Below are positions 1 through 6,460 of a stretch of 10,758 nucleotides of DNA, piece by piece. The stretch lies in NCBI GenBank assembly GCA_028290225.1, contig JAQGKH010000210.1, positions 1 through 10,758 on the forward strand, read 5' to 3'. The position numbers were made by a program, and so were the translations under genes. Within the stretch, counting starts at the first letter, position 1, and each line of letters starts with the position of its first letter. Origin of the DNA: Devosia sp. (lineage in GTDB: Bacteria; Pseudomonadota; Alphaproteobacteria; Rhizobiales; Devosiaceae). The notes below the pieces were generated by a model. The model made no database searches. It saw only the letters and a list, made by a program, of their open reading frames with translations, and had not been told where the DNA came from.

Positions 1-1
1 G

Positions 2-808
2 CTGCTGACCAAGGTGGGCGTGTTTGCGCTGCTGCGCACCATGGTGGTGCTGCTGCCCGCGAGCGGCGCCCTGCTGCAGCCTTTGCTGGCCATGGCGGCG
101 ATCGCCAGCCTGCTGCTGGGGCCGCTCGGCGCCATCGCCGAAACCAATTTGCGCCGCGCCATCGGTTTCATCCTGATCGGTGGCATCGGCGCGGTGCTGG
201 CGGGCATTGCCATGCCCACGCTCGACGGGATCGGCGGAGCCGCGCTTTATATCCTGCACGCCATTGTTTCGCTGAGCGCGCTTTATCTCGTCGCTGGCTT
301 GATCGAGCGACGTACCGGACAGACCGATACCCGCCAGATGGGCGGGCTTTATGCCGCCTCGACGCCCGTTTCCATCCTGTTCCTTGTGCTGGTACTGGCC
401 GTGGCGGGCGTGCCGCCGCTGCTGGGGTTCTGGCCCAAACTGCTGCTGCTGCAGGCGGCGCTGGAGGGCGCAGATGGCGCGCTCGATTCCTGGCGCCTGC
501 TGCTGGCGCTCGGATTGCTGCTCAATGCCGTGCTGACGCTGGTGGCCGGCAGCCGGCTTTGGGCCCATATCTTCTGGCGCAGCGGCCCCGAAGGAGCCGG
601 CTCCGAGCATGGGAGCGTGCCGCTCATGGCGGTGGCGCTGCGGCCCAATCTCTTGACGCTGGGCGCCAGCAGCGTCCTGGTGCTGGCGGTGGTGCTGGGG
701 GGATTGTGGCCCGAGCCGCTGTTGCAGGCCGCGCGCCTGGGGGCGGCGGACATGATCAACCCGCAGCGCTACATTGCCGCTATTGGCCTTGCGGGAGAAG
801 TTCCATGA
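2..808 (+). CDS. mrpD: Na+/H+ antiporter subunit D (MrpD/MnhD), 3' part
   Basis: This is the C-terminal 268 codons of an NADH-dehydrogenase-ND2/ND5-like membrane protein; the 5' end lies outside the window, and the frame is open from base 2. MrpD is one of the two large proton-pumping-like subunits of the Mrp Na+(K+)/H+ antiporter in the inner membrane. The fragment is almost wholly hydrophobic, with repeated membrane helices. It starts with the family-typical stretch [12 protein letters not shown] and contains [17 protein letters not shown], where the Lys at bases 437-439 matches the conserved transmembrane lysine of this family. The assignment as D rather than A rests on order, because E, F and G follow directly. 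The ATG of mrpE overlaps its TGA stop (ATGA at 805-808), indicating translational coupling. Confidence 0.93.
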   Translation: MLTKVGVFALLRTMVVLLPASGALLQPLLAMAAIASLLLGPLGAIAETNLRRAIGFILIGGIGAVLAGIAMPTLDGIGGAALYILHAIVSLSALYLVAGLIERRTGQTDTRQMGGLYAASTPVSILFLVLVLAVAGVPPLLGFWPKLLLLQAALEGADGALDSWRLLLALGLLLNAVLTLVAGSRLWAHIFWRSGPEGAGSEHGSVPLMAVALRPNLLTLGASSVLVLAVVLGGLWPEPLLQAARLGAADMINPQRYIAAIGLAGEVP

Positions 809-1284
809 AACTGCCACTGCTGGTGATCGTGCTGGCGCTGATCTGGTTGGCCATCACGGGCAATTTCAGCGGCGCCAATCTGCTGTTCGGCGCCCTGATC
901 GCCGTGGGAGCCGTGTTGCTGCTGCGCGATTCGGTGGCGCCGCCCCGCGCCCTGCATCGCCTGCGGCGGATCGTCTCGCTGGCATGGCTGTTCTTGTATG
1001 AACTCAACCTCAGCGCCATCCGGGTGGCGATCCTGGTGCTGACGCCCAACCTCAAATCGGCGCTGCGGCCGGCCGTCGTGGCGGTGCCGCTCACCGTCAC
1101 CAGCGATGCCGAGATCACCCTCCTGGCCAATCTGATCACCCTGACCCCGGGCACGCTCAGCATCGATGTTTCCCCCGACCGCAGCCACCTTTATGTGCAT
1201 GCGCTATCGGTGCCAGACCCGCAGGCGCTGATCGCCGAAATCGGCGCCGGCTTTGAAGCCCGCATCCGCAAGGTGTTCCAATGA
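805..1284 (+). CDS. mrpE: Na+/H+ antiporter subunit E (MrpE/MnhE)
   Basis: This 159-aa subunit of the Mrp cation/proton antiporter has the normal length for MrpE. The N-terminus has two hydrophobic helices (about residues 4-18 and 24-40), and another hydrophobic stretch spans about 58-80. The soluble C-terminal half carries the family hallmark [20 protein letters not shown] (about 106-125), followed by LYVHAL. The start at 805 is supported by a GGGAG ribosome site at 793-797 and by the ATGA overlap with mrpD; longer readings upstream only run antisense-like within mrpD. MrpE is required for assembly or full activity of the complex in studied bacteria but has no known catalytic residue. Its stop overlaps the ATG of mrpF. 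Confidence 0.95.
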   Translation: MKLPLLVIVLALIWLAITGNFSGANLLFGALIAVGAVLLLRDSVAPPRALHRLRRIVSLAWLFLYELNLSAIRVAILVLTPNLKSALRPAVVAVPLTVTSDAEITLLANLITLTPGTLSIDVSPDRSHLYVHALSVPDPQALIAEIGAGFEARIRKVFQ

Positions 1285-1595
1285 TGCCGGCAAGCGAGTT
1301 CCTGGCCGCGGCAACGACTCTGGCGCTGGTGGTGCAGGCGCTGGCGCTGCTGCTGTCGGTGGTGCGGATCGTCATCGGGCCGACCCTGCCGGACCGGGTG
1401 CTGGCGCTCGATCTGCTGACCGTCGTGGCGTTGGGCTTTGTCAGCATCATCGCGATTCGCACCGGGCTGATGCTGTATCTCGATATCGCCATTGCTTTGG
1501 GGTTGCTGGGGTTCCTGGCCACCATTGCCCTGGCCCGATACCTGTTGACCCGGCGCATCGCGTCGGCCCGGACCCTGCCGGAGACCAAACCATGA
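1281..1595 (+). CDS. mrpF: Na+/H+ antiporter subunit F (MrpF/MnhF)
   Basis: This 104-aa protein has three predicted membrane helices (about residues 10-30, 45-62, 66-88), as expected for MrpF. The conserved GPTLPDRVLALD motif lies at about 33-44; Asp38, Arg39 and Asp44 are the charged residues typical of the family, and the acidic ones are thought to take part in ion transport. The start at 1281 has AAGGTG at 1270-1275 and overlaps the mrpE stop by four bases. The next codon is also ATG (1284), so the protein may begin one residue later. It belongs to the mrpDEFG run and would sit in the inner-membrane antiporter complex. Confidence 0.94.
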   Translation: MMPASEFLAAATTLALVVQALALLLSVVRIVIGPTLPDRVLALDLLTVVALGFVSIIAIRTGLMLYLDIAIALGLLGFLATIALARYLLTRRIASARTLPETKP

Positions 1596-1918
1596 TCGTC
1601 GAACTGGCACTGTACGGGGGCGCGATGCTGATGCTCCTGGGCTCGCTCTTCAGCCTGCTGGCAACGATAGGCGTGCTGCGCTTTCCCGACCTGCTGACCC
1701 GCATGCATGCGGCCTCCAAGGCTGGCGCGGTGGGCGGCGGATTGCTGCTGCTGGCGGTGGCGCTGGTGAGCCTTGATGCGGCGGTGGCGCTGCGGGCGCT
1801 GCTCGGAATCCTGTTCCTGCTGCTGACTACGCCGGTGGCGGCCCATCTGCTGGCGCGAGTGAGTTACCAACCGGCCGCTGAGCCAAAGCAAGACGCGGCG
1901 CCGCGCTCAGAGCAATAG
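1592..1918 (+). CDS. mrpG: Na+/H+ antiporter subunit G (MrpG/MnhG)
   Basis: This 108-aa protein has three membrane helices (about residues 4-25, 45-62, 66-88) and the MrpG signature LRFPDLLTRMHAASKAGAVG at about 29-48, including Pro32, Asp33, Arg37, His39 and Lys43. The start at 1592 overlaps the mrpF stop (ATGA) and has GGAG at 1580-1583. The last ~20 residues are polar and alanine-rich, a cytoplasmic tail of no recognised function. As in other group 2 mrp operons, G is the last subunit. No strong terminator is visible after the TAG at 1916-1918, so read-through toward mucR cannot be excluded. Confidence 0.94.
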   Translation: MIVELALYGGAMLMLLGSLFSLLATIGVLRFPDLLTRMHAASKAGAVGGGLLLLAVALVSLDAAVALRALLGILFLLLTTPVAAHLLARVSYQPAAEPKQDAAPRSEQ

Positions 1919-2067
1919 GGCAGTAATAGGTTCGCCCTGGCCGGGGATGCACAATTGTCGCAAGGTTTAAGACCTTGGTGCAGTTGCGTAGGCGGATAAA
2001 GCCGCATAAGTAAACTGTATGGCGACGAGCGATGCTCGCCCAAAAACAATAATAGAAAGGTTGACAA
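1919..2067 (+). promoter_or_regulatory. mucR upstream region with two small palindromes
   Basis: This 149-bp gap lies between mrpG and mucR. It contains a perfect 8-bp palindrome ACAATTGT at 1951-1958 and, two bases later, the inverted repeat CAAGGTTTAAGACCTTG at 1961-1977 (6-bp arms, 5-base loop). Nearer the gene there is CGAGCGATGCTCG at 2026-2038 (5-bp arms). GAAAGG at 2055-2060 is the ribosome binding site, 7 bases before the ATG. I see no convincing -35/-10 pair; TTGCGT at 1984-1989 is the best -35-like hexamer. Ros/MucR proteins are known to repress their own promoters, so the AT-richer repeats at 1951-1977 are candidate autoregulatory sites. That role is an inference. Confidence 0.4.
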
Positions 2068-2493
2068 ATGAATGACACCGCTGACGCGGCAAGCGGCTAC
2101 GAGACGGATCTTATTGAACTGAGTTCGGAGATCGTCTCGGCTTACGTCAGTCATAATGCCGTGAGTCCAACCGACCTGACCAAGCTGATCTCCGAAGTGC
2201 ACGGAGCGCTGCGCTCGCTGCAGTCCAACGAAGTTCCCGCCCCGCCGCCCGAAGAACTCAAGCCTGCCGTATCGGTCCGCAAGTCGGTTGCGCCCGATTA
2301 CATCATCTGTCTTGAAGACGGCAAGAAGTTCAAATCGCTCAAGCGTCACCTGCGCACGCACTACAACATGTCTCCCGAAGAATATCGCGAGAAGTGGAGC
2401 CTGCCTGCTGACTACCCGATGGTGGCCCCCAACTATTCAGCGACTCGCTCCAAGCTGGCCAAGGACAATGGCCTGGGCCGCAAGGCCGGCTAA
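2068..2493 (+). CDS. mucR: MucR/Ros-family zinc-finger transcriptional regulator
   Basis: This 141-aa DNA-binding regulator has the usual length for MucR/Ros. The N-terminal ~50 residues form the conserved oligomerisation segment (TDLIELSSEIVSAYVSHN at 13-30). The prokaryotic zinc-finger domain follows at about 77-125, with KKFKSLKRHLRTHYNMSPEE at 86-105. The zinc ligands are Cys81, Asp84, His94 and His98, the C-x2-D-x9-H-x3-H form in which Asp replaces the second Cys of Ros. MucR proteins act as nucleoid-like silencers; in Caulobacter they repress G1-phase genes in the CtrA/SciP circuit, and in rhizobia and Brucella they control exopolysaccharide, motility and virulence. GAAAGG at 2055-2060 supports the start. 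The gene stands alone and is followed by a strong hairpin. Confidence 0.95.
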   Translation: MNDTADAASGYETDLIELSSEIVSAYVSHNAVSPTDLTKLISEVHGALRSLQSNEVPAPPPEELKPAVSVRKSVAPDYIICLEDGKKFKSLKRHLRTHYNMSPEEYREKWSLPADYPMVAPNYSATRSKLAKDNGLGRKAG

Positions 2494-2563
2494 GCCAGCC
2501 ATCCGCCAAGAAACGCCGCGCCCGCAACGCTTTCGAGCCGTGGCGGCCCGGCGAGAAACGCAC

Positions 2564-2596
2564 TTCAAACGGCCGCTCATGGAGCGGCCGTTTGAA
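2564..2596 (+). terminator. Hairpin terminator after mucR
   Basis: The arm TTCAAACGGCCGCTC (2564-2578) pairs perfectly with 2582-2596 across a 3-base ATG loop. The 15-bp stem, GC-rich at the top and AT-rich at the base, is followed by TTTAAACGCAGCTTTT. The T-tract is broken, so it is not a textbook intrinsic terminator. Its position about 70 bases after mucR and before the next promoter makes transcription termination the likeliest role. The stem can also act on the opposite strand. Confidence 0.75.
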
Positions 2597-2637
2597 TTTA
2601 AACGCAGCTTTTCCCCGCCCAGTTATCCCCGCCCCGC

Positions 2638-2675
2638 TTTACCACCGCAGTATCTAGGAATAAATTCCTTGGATA
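2638..2675 (+). promoter_or_regulatory. Candidate promoter with overlapping palindrome before the HTH/DUF6456 pair
   Basis: A possible promoter is TTTACC (2638-2643), a 17-base spacer, then TAAATT (2661-2666). Laid over it is an interrupted palindrome at 2651-2675: TATC, T, AGGAAT, a 2-base centre AA, ATTCCT, TG, GATA. The inner 6-bp arms pair perfectly and the outer TATC/GATA arms pair with one or two bases slipped out. A repressor bound here would block the -10 region. The GGAGG ribosome site at 2679-2683 follows directly. The hexamers are only partial matches, so the promoter is a proposal. Confidence 0.35.
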
Positions 2676-2690
2676 GGCGGAGGTTGCAAG

Positions 2691-3050
2691 ATGCTGAGGC
2701 AAGCGGGGGCGAGGGGTCAAACTCCCAATGACGCCGGGTTCGAGCAGGTGATTGCCCTGGTGGCGCAGCAGAAAAGCATTGCCCCGGAACTGATTAGGCA
2801 CCATTCGCGCTGTGCATTTTCCACCGCCCGGGCGCGGCAGCTGGCCATGTATCTGTCGCATGTGGCCTTGGGCAGGACCCTCACCCAGGTGGGAATGGCC
2901 TTTGGGCGTGACCGGACAACAGTCTCATATGCCTGCGCCCTGATCGAGGACATGCGCGACGACCCGCGATTCGACAACGAAGTGTGTGAACTGGAAGGGC
3001 GAATCGAAGCCATGATCGGCAGCGAGCGCGGGAGCCATCATGCCCACTAA
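2691..3050 (+). CDS. Stand-alone DnaA domain IV-like helix-turn-helix protein
   Basis: This 119-aa protein resembles the C-terminal DNA-binding domain of the replication initiator DnaA without any AAA+ ATPase part. After a short polar N-terminus, residues about 46-110 follow domain IV: an ARQLAMYLSHVALGRTLTQV helix region (47-66), then GMAFGRDRTTVSYACALIED (68-87). Here GRDRTTV corresponds to the DnaA-box-reading GRDHTTV signature of E. coli DnaA. It therefore probably binds DNA; its target is unknown. GGAGG at 2679-2683 supports the start. The gene overlaps the following DUF6456 gene by 11 bases, so the two are surely co-translated. Such HTH proteins occur next to DUF6456 genes in Hyphomicrobiales. 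It is not dnaA itself, because the P-loop region is absent. Confidence 0.85.
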   Translation: MLRQAGARGQTPNDAGFEQVIALVAQQKSIAPELIRHHSRCAFSTARARQLAMYLSHVALGRTLTQVGMAFGRDRTTVSYACALIEDMRDDPRFDNEVCELEGRIEAMIGSERGSHHAH

Positions 3051-3579
3051 GCCCGCAACCGGCACCGCCGCGCCGTCCCGCATGGCGGAAAGCCCGCTGC
3101 TGCGCCTGGCGGCGAGCCGGGAAGCCGATGGCCAGCCATTCCTGCAACCGCACCAGCTGCTGGCGGCCGACCGGCTGGCGCGCCTGGTGGAGCGGGCACG
3201 GCTGGGCCCAAGGCTGACCATGTCCTATGATCCTGCCCGCGTGAGTTCTGGCCGGGGCAGCGGCAATTCGGCCGCCGAGATGTCCGATTCGGCCGCCGCC
3301 GCCCGCCGCCGCCTGGGGCTCGTTGCCGCCGCCATGCCCACCGATTGCTGGGGCGTGGTGATCGATGTCTGCGGGTTCGGCAAGGGCTTGCAGCTGGTGG
3401 AAACCGAACGGCAATGGCCGCGGCGCAGCGCCAAGCTGGTGCTCCGCATCGGGCTGGAGCATCTCGCCAATATCTGGGGCCTTTCAGCCGGCGCCAGCGG
3501 CTTTGAGCACGGCCATCAGCGTCATTGGCTCGGCGAACGCCTGCCGCTGATCGCCGAAAAGCCCGAAGCGCCCGCTTAG
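3040..3579 (+). CDS. DUF6456 domain-containing protein
   Basis: This 179-aa protein is assigned to the DUF6456 family from its overall pattern; the function is unknown. Residues 1-30 are low-complexity. The domain runs from about 17 to 170: SPLLRLA (18-24), an FLQPHQLLAADRLARLVERA stretch (34-53) with the conserved GxxxAADRLR-like helix, then LTMSYDPARVS (59-69), a Ser/Gly/Ala linker, and CWGVVIDVCGFGKGLQLVET (103-122). Near the end is a helix LRIGLEHLANIWGL (135-148) that resembles a DNA-binding recognition helix. The start at 3040 lies inside the HTH gene; Met15 (base 3082) is an alternative. The overlap and the paired occurrence suggest the HTH and DUF6456 proteins act as one unit. The stop shares bases 3576-3579 with the sufE stop on the other strand. 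Confidence 0.82.
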   Translation: MPTKPATGTAAPSRMAESPLLRLAASREADGQPFLQPHQLLAADRLARLVERARLGPRLTMSYDPARVSSGRGSGNSAAEMSDSAAAARRRLGLVAAAMPTDCWGVVIDVCGFGKGLQLVETERQWPRRSAKLVLRIGLEHLANIWGLSAGASGFEHGHQRHWLGERLPLIAEKPEAPA

Positions 3580-4001
3580 CTCAGGGCGCGCCCTTCGGCT
3601 CGGATGCGGTTGACCATGGCGACGAGGCCATTGGAGCGCTGCGTGGTCAGGTGTTCGCGCAGCCCCAGTTGGTCGAAAACGGCGATGGCATCGGTTTCGG
3701 CAATTTCCCTGGCGGGCCGGTCCGAATACAGCGCGAGCAGAATCGCCACCAGCCCCTGCACGATCATGGCATCGCTTTCGCCGCGATAATGGATGATGGT
3801 CTGGCCGTCCTGCTGTTGGGCGTCGGCCTTGAGCCAGACCTGGGACATGCAGCCATTGACCTTGTTGGCCTCGTTCCGCTCGGACGGAGCCAGCTTGGGC
3901 AGGGCCTGGCCCAGCTCGATCAGGTAGCGGTAGCGTTCTTCCCAATCATCGAGGAACTGCAGGTTCTCGGCAATGTCTTGAAAGGCTTGTGGCTGGCTCA
4001 T
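3576..4001 (-). CDS. sufE: SufE family Fe-S cluster assembly protein
   Basis: This 141-aa protein has the length and sequence pattern of SufE. SufE accepts sulfane sulfur from the cysteine desulfurase SufS on its active-site cysteine and passes it to the SufBCD scaffold in the cytoplasm. The catalytic cysteine is Cys51 in NKVNGCMSQVWL (46-57). Other family marks are FLDDWEERYRYLIELG (16-31) with LPKL after it, IVQGLVAILLALYSDR (79-94) and the LGLREHLTTQRSNGLVAMV region (112-130). The rest of a suf operon is not in the window, so this is an orphan copy. It lies 45 bases downstream of the small membrane protein gene, probably in one transcript, and converges on DUF6456 with overlapping stop codons. 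The ribosome site is weak. Confidence 0.93.
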   Translation of the reverse strand: MSQPQAFQDIAENLQFLDDWEERYRYLIELGQALPKLAPSERNEANKVNGCMSQVWLKADAQQQDGQTIIHYRGESDAMIVQGLVAILLALYSDRPAREIAETDAIAVFDQLGLREHLTTQRSNGLVAMVNRIRAEGRALS

Positions 4002-4046
4002 GGCGCTTACCTAGGGCAGGTCGCGGCGATTTTCCAGATGCTTGCG

Positions 4047-4355
4047 TTAGCTGGGACGCGGGCGCGGCCGCGGCAACGGCACTGAGCCAGCAAGCGGCGC
4101 TGTGGATGGCTCCGAGATCTGGACCGGGCTGGGCGGCTGGCCCGGCGCCCCAAGCACCCCCGACAGCAAGGCCTTGCCGCCAATGCATTGGATGCTGGCG
4201 CAGGTGACCTGCTCGACCCCGTGGGCCACGACGTCGCGCCCGGCCGCCACGGCGGTACGGGACAGATCCGACCCCATGCTGGCCAGATCCACGCCTGGCT
4301 TGATCACCATATAGGCCAGGCACAGCCAGAATGCCGAGCGCAGCAAGAACATCAT
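4047..4355 (-). CDS. Small membrane-anchored protein, DUF5330-like
   Basis: This 102-aa protein has one N-terminal membrane helix or signal anchor (FLLRSAFWLCLAYMVIKPG, about 3-21). A short outer or periplasmic part follows with two nearby cysteines (CASIQC), which could form a disulfide. The tail is proline-rich and ends in PLPRPRPRPS. The start (FLLRxAFW) and the paired cysteines recall DUF5330 proteins, which in Hyphomicrobiales often lie beside sufE; I recognise this only by pattern. Two start choices sit side by side (4355 and 4352), with GGGAAAG just upstream favouring the second. A third ATG at 4397 would add 14 charged residues before the helix and is less likely. Function is unknown. 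Confidence 0.6.
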   Translation of the reverse strand: MMFLLRSAFWLCLAYMVIKPGVDLASMGSDLSRTAVAAGRDVVAHGVEQVTCASIQCIGGKALLSGVLGAPGQPPSPVQISEPSTAPLAGSVPLPRPRPRPS

Positions 4356-4648
4356 AGCTTTCCCGTCCACCTTAAAAGGGTCTGCCTCCCCATCCATTTA
4401 TCCCCAGCCGCACCGATCGATAAGCTTTGATGCAAATGCTGCTTAACGGATTTGTCCTGCACACACCTTGTTTACGCTAACCCGAGAAAGCCGCCCCGGA
4501 TCGGCGCCAAAGCCCGCCGGATGCGGGCCATTTAAGGCGCTCTTAGCTCTTGGGTTGCAGGGTGCGGGCAGTATCCAAGCCGAGGGGCGAACTGCTCCCG
4601 GTGCGGTGTCCCGGTGTTGTTTCGGGATCAAAGTGCGAGTGTAAACCT
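4356..4648. other. Divergent intergenic region before the histidine kinase gene
   Basis: About 290 bases separate the minus-strand DUF5330-like gene from the kinase gene. I see no RNA gene or convincing reading frame here. Visible sites are a CtrA-like TTAA-N7-TTAG at 4532-4546 (listed separately), a lone TTAAC at 4443-4447 and a DnaA-box-like TTATCCCCA at 4398-4406. No clear -35/-10 pair stands out on either strand. The kinase ribosome site is weak whichever start is taken. Confidence 0.4.
4532..4546 (+). promoter_or_regulatory. CtrA-like site upstream of the histidine kinase gene
   Basis: TTAA (4532-4535), seven bases, then TTAG (4543-4546) matches the alphaproteobacterial CtrA consensus TTAA-N7-TTAA with one mismatch. 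It lies about 100 bases before the kinase start at 4649. A short motif with one mismatch can occur by chance, although TTAA is rarer in such GC-rich DNA. CtrA control would be an attractive feedback on a DivJ-like kinase, but this is only a proposal. Confidence 0.3.
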
Positions 4649-6460
4649 ATGCGTAGCCTCTACTCTTTCGGCGCAAGCAAAGAGATGAGCCTGGCCGTTT
4701 CGGGCACCGGGCACCGCCCGGAAATGCTGCGCCGCAAGACGTTGGGAAACAACGCAAGGTTCCTGCTGCTGGCTTCCGTGCTGGCCATGCCTTTTGCGGT
4801 ATTCTGGATGGTGAACGGCCAGGAACTGCCCTTTATCGTGTCCGCGATAGGGCTGGGAATCGCCATGGCCACCATGGCCCTGCATGGCAATCGCCATTAT
4901 GAGGAAGCGGCGGCAGGACAGGTGTTCGGCGTGCTGGCGCTGGGTCTGGTAATGACCATCGCCGATCCAAGGCTGGTCGATGCGGGTCTGGCGACGGCGC
5001 TGATGGGACCGGTTCATGCCTCGCTGCTGGCCCGCCCGCCCTTGCGCAAGCTGAGCTGGTTCATGCTGGCCGGAGTACTGCTGATCGCCACGATCACGGC
5101 GGCCGCCGGCCTGGGTTCCTTCCACATTCCCGAGAACCTGCTCGGGGCGGTATCGGGGGTGCTGTTTGTCGTGTGCGCCGGCATGGTCGCCCATACCGCC
5201 CACCAGATCGGCGCCGCCTTCGAGGTTTATGACAAGGCGCAGGTCAGCGCCTATCGGCACCTGATCGAGCATGTCCATGATTCGGTGATCCGCTTTTCAA
5301 GCGATGGCGAAGTGTTGCTCGCGTCGCGCTCCTCTGAAGCGCTGTTCGGATGCCGGCGTTACGAATTGTCCGGCGCGTCCTTGAGCGAGCGCCTCCATGT
5401 GCTGGATCGGCCGATCTACCTGACCGCATTTGCCGACGCCAACAAAGGGGGCAGGTCACGCGTGGTCGAGGTGCGCATGCGCCAGGACGACCCCGTCGGA
5501 GCGACCAGGCTGCCCAGTTACATCTGGGTCGAGGCCAGTTTCTCCCCAGTGCTCGAGGACGCTCCGGCAGAGGGCGGTTTTGAAGTGGTGGCGCTGTTCC
5601 GCGACGTCACCGCCCGCAAGGACAACGAATCGGCAATGCGCGAAGCCCAGCGCGTGGCCGAGGAAGCCTCCGTGGCCAAGTCGCACTTCCTGGCGACGAT
5701 CGGGCACGAACTGCGCACCCCGCTCAACGCGGTGGTCGGTTTTTCGGAAATGATGACCAGCGGCATCGGCGGGGATCTGTCGCCTACTCACCGGGAATAT
5801 GCCGGGCTGATCCACCAGGGCGCCCGTCACCTGCTCGAAGTGGTCCGCATGCTGCTCGACATGAGCAAGCTCGAGGCGGGCAAGTTCGAGCTGCAGACCG
5901 AGCCCTTCGCGCCCGCCGACATCATCCAGCCCTGCCTGCAGATGGTGGAAGCTTCGGCCCGCCAACGCGGCATTCGCATCGTGGCCGATATTGCGCCCAA
6001 GCTGCCCCCGCTGGTCGCCGATGAGCGCGCCTGCCGGCAGATCCTGTTGAACCTCTTGTCCAACGCCATCAAGTTCAGCCATGACGGGGGCACGGTGACC
6101 GTGTCGCTCAAGCGCCAGGGCCAATGCCTCAACCTCTCGGTTATTGACACCGGCATCGGCATGGCGCCAGAAGCGATCTCGCGTCTTGGCGAGGCCTTTT
6201 TCCAGGCCCATGATGGCCTAGCGCGCCGCTATGAAGGCACAGGACTGGGGCTATCCATCGTCAAGGGCCTGGTGGAACTGCATGAAGGCACGCTGCGCGC
6301 CCTCTCGGAAATCGGAGCGGGGACAACGGTAACGGTTTTGCTGCCGGTAAACGGTCCGGCAATAAAGGTGGAGGAGACTGCCGCCGTAATGCCCCTCCAT
6401 CGTGAGCCGGCGGCGTCCCTAAATAGTTCATGGCACGACGAAAAAAGAAAAGCGCAATGA
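4649..6460 (+). CDS. Membrane PAS-domain sensor histidine kinase, DivJ-like
   Basis: This 603-aa kinase has about six membrane helices between residues 36 and 183 and no large periplasmic loop. A PAS domain follows at about 200-320 (HLIEHVHDSVIRFSSDG at 204-220, ending FRDVTARK). The HisKA domain has the autophosphorylated His353 in IGHELRTPLNAVVGFSEMM (351-369), and HATPase_c carries the N box NLLSNAIKFS (468-477), DTGIGM (500-505) and GTGLGLSI (530-537). The HELRTPLNAxxGFSE form, the architecture and the length resemble DivJ/PleC/PdhS kinases that act on DivK/PleD, so a DivJ role is plausible but unproven. No receiver domain is fused or adjacent. The start at 4649 was preferred because the 33 upstream codons look non-coding; Met13 (4685) is possible. 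The end overlaps the next gene. Confidence 0.92.
   Translation: MRSLYSFGASKEMSLAVSGTGHRPEMLRRKTLGNNARFLLLASVLAMPFAVFWMVNGQELPFIVSAIGLGIAMATMALHGNRHYEEAAAGQVFGVLALGLVMTIADPRLVDAGLATALMGPVHASLLARPPLRKLSWFMLAGVLLIATITAAAGLGSFHIPENLLGAVSGVLFVVCAGMVAHTAHQIGAAFEVYDKAQVSAYRHLIEHVHDSVIRFSSDGEVLLASRSSEALFGCRRYELSGASLSERLHVLDRPIYLTAFADANKGGRSRVVEVRMRQDDPVGATRLPSYIWVEASFSPVLEDAPAEGGFEVVALFRDVTARKDNESAMREAQRVAEEASVAKSHFLATIGHELRTPLNAVVGFSEMMTSGIGGDLSPTHREYAGLIHQGARHLLEVVRMLLDMSKLEAGKFELQTEPFAPADIIQPCLQMVEASARQRGIRIVADIAPKLPPLVADERACRQILLNLLSNAIKFSHDGGTVTVSLKRQGQCLNLSVIDTGIGMAPEAISRLGEAFFQAHDGLARRYEGTGLGLSIVKGLVELHEGTLRALSEIGAGTTVTVLLPVNGPAIKVEETAAVMPLHREPAASLNSSWHDEKRKAQ

Noticed and set aside
1157..1891. 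Antisense frame of 244 codons opposite mrpF/mrpG
   Set aside because: The plus strand holds recognisable MrpF and MrpG with ATGA overlaps; the antisense product is Gln/His/Arg-rich with no motif.
4398..4406. DnaA-box-like TTATCCCCA, with a weaker TTATCCCCG at 2623-2631
   Set aside because: Eight and seven of nine matches to TTATCCACA; single isolated boxes do not make an origin, and chance is a sufficient explanation. The second is worth recalling only because a DnaA-like gene follows.
4550..4648. N-terminal extension of the histidine kinase from the ATG at 4550
   Set aside because: The 33 extra residues look non-coding (Cys/Pro/Gly-rich, no pattern), and there is no ribosome site.
5456..6211. 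Antisense frame of 251 codons opposite the histidine kinase
   Set aside because: It is opposite conserved HisKA and HATPase motifs and has shadow-type composition.
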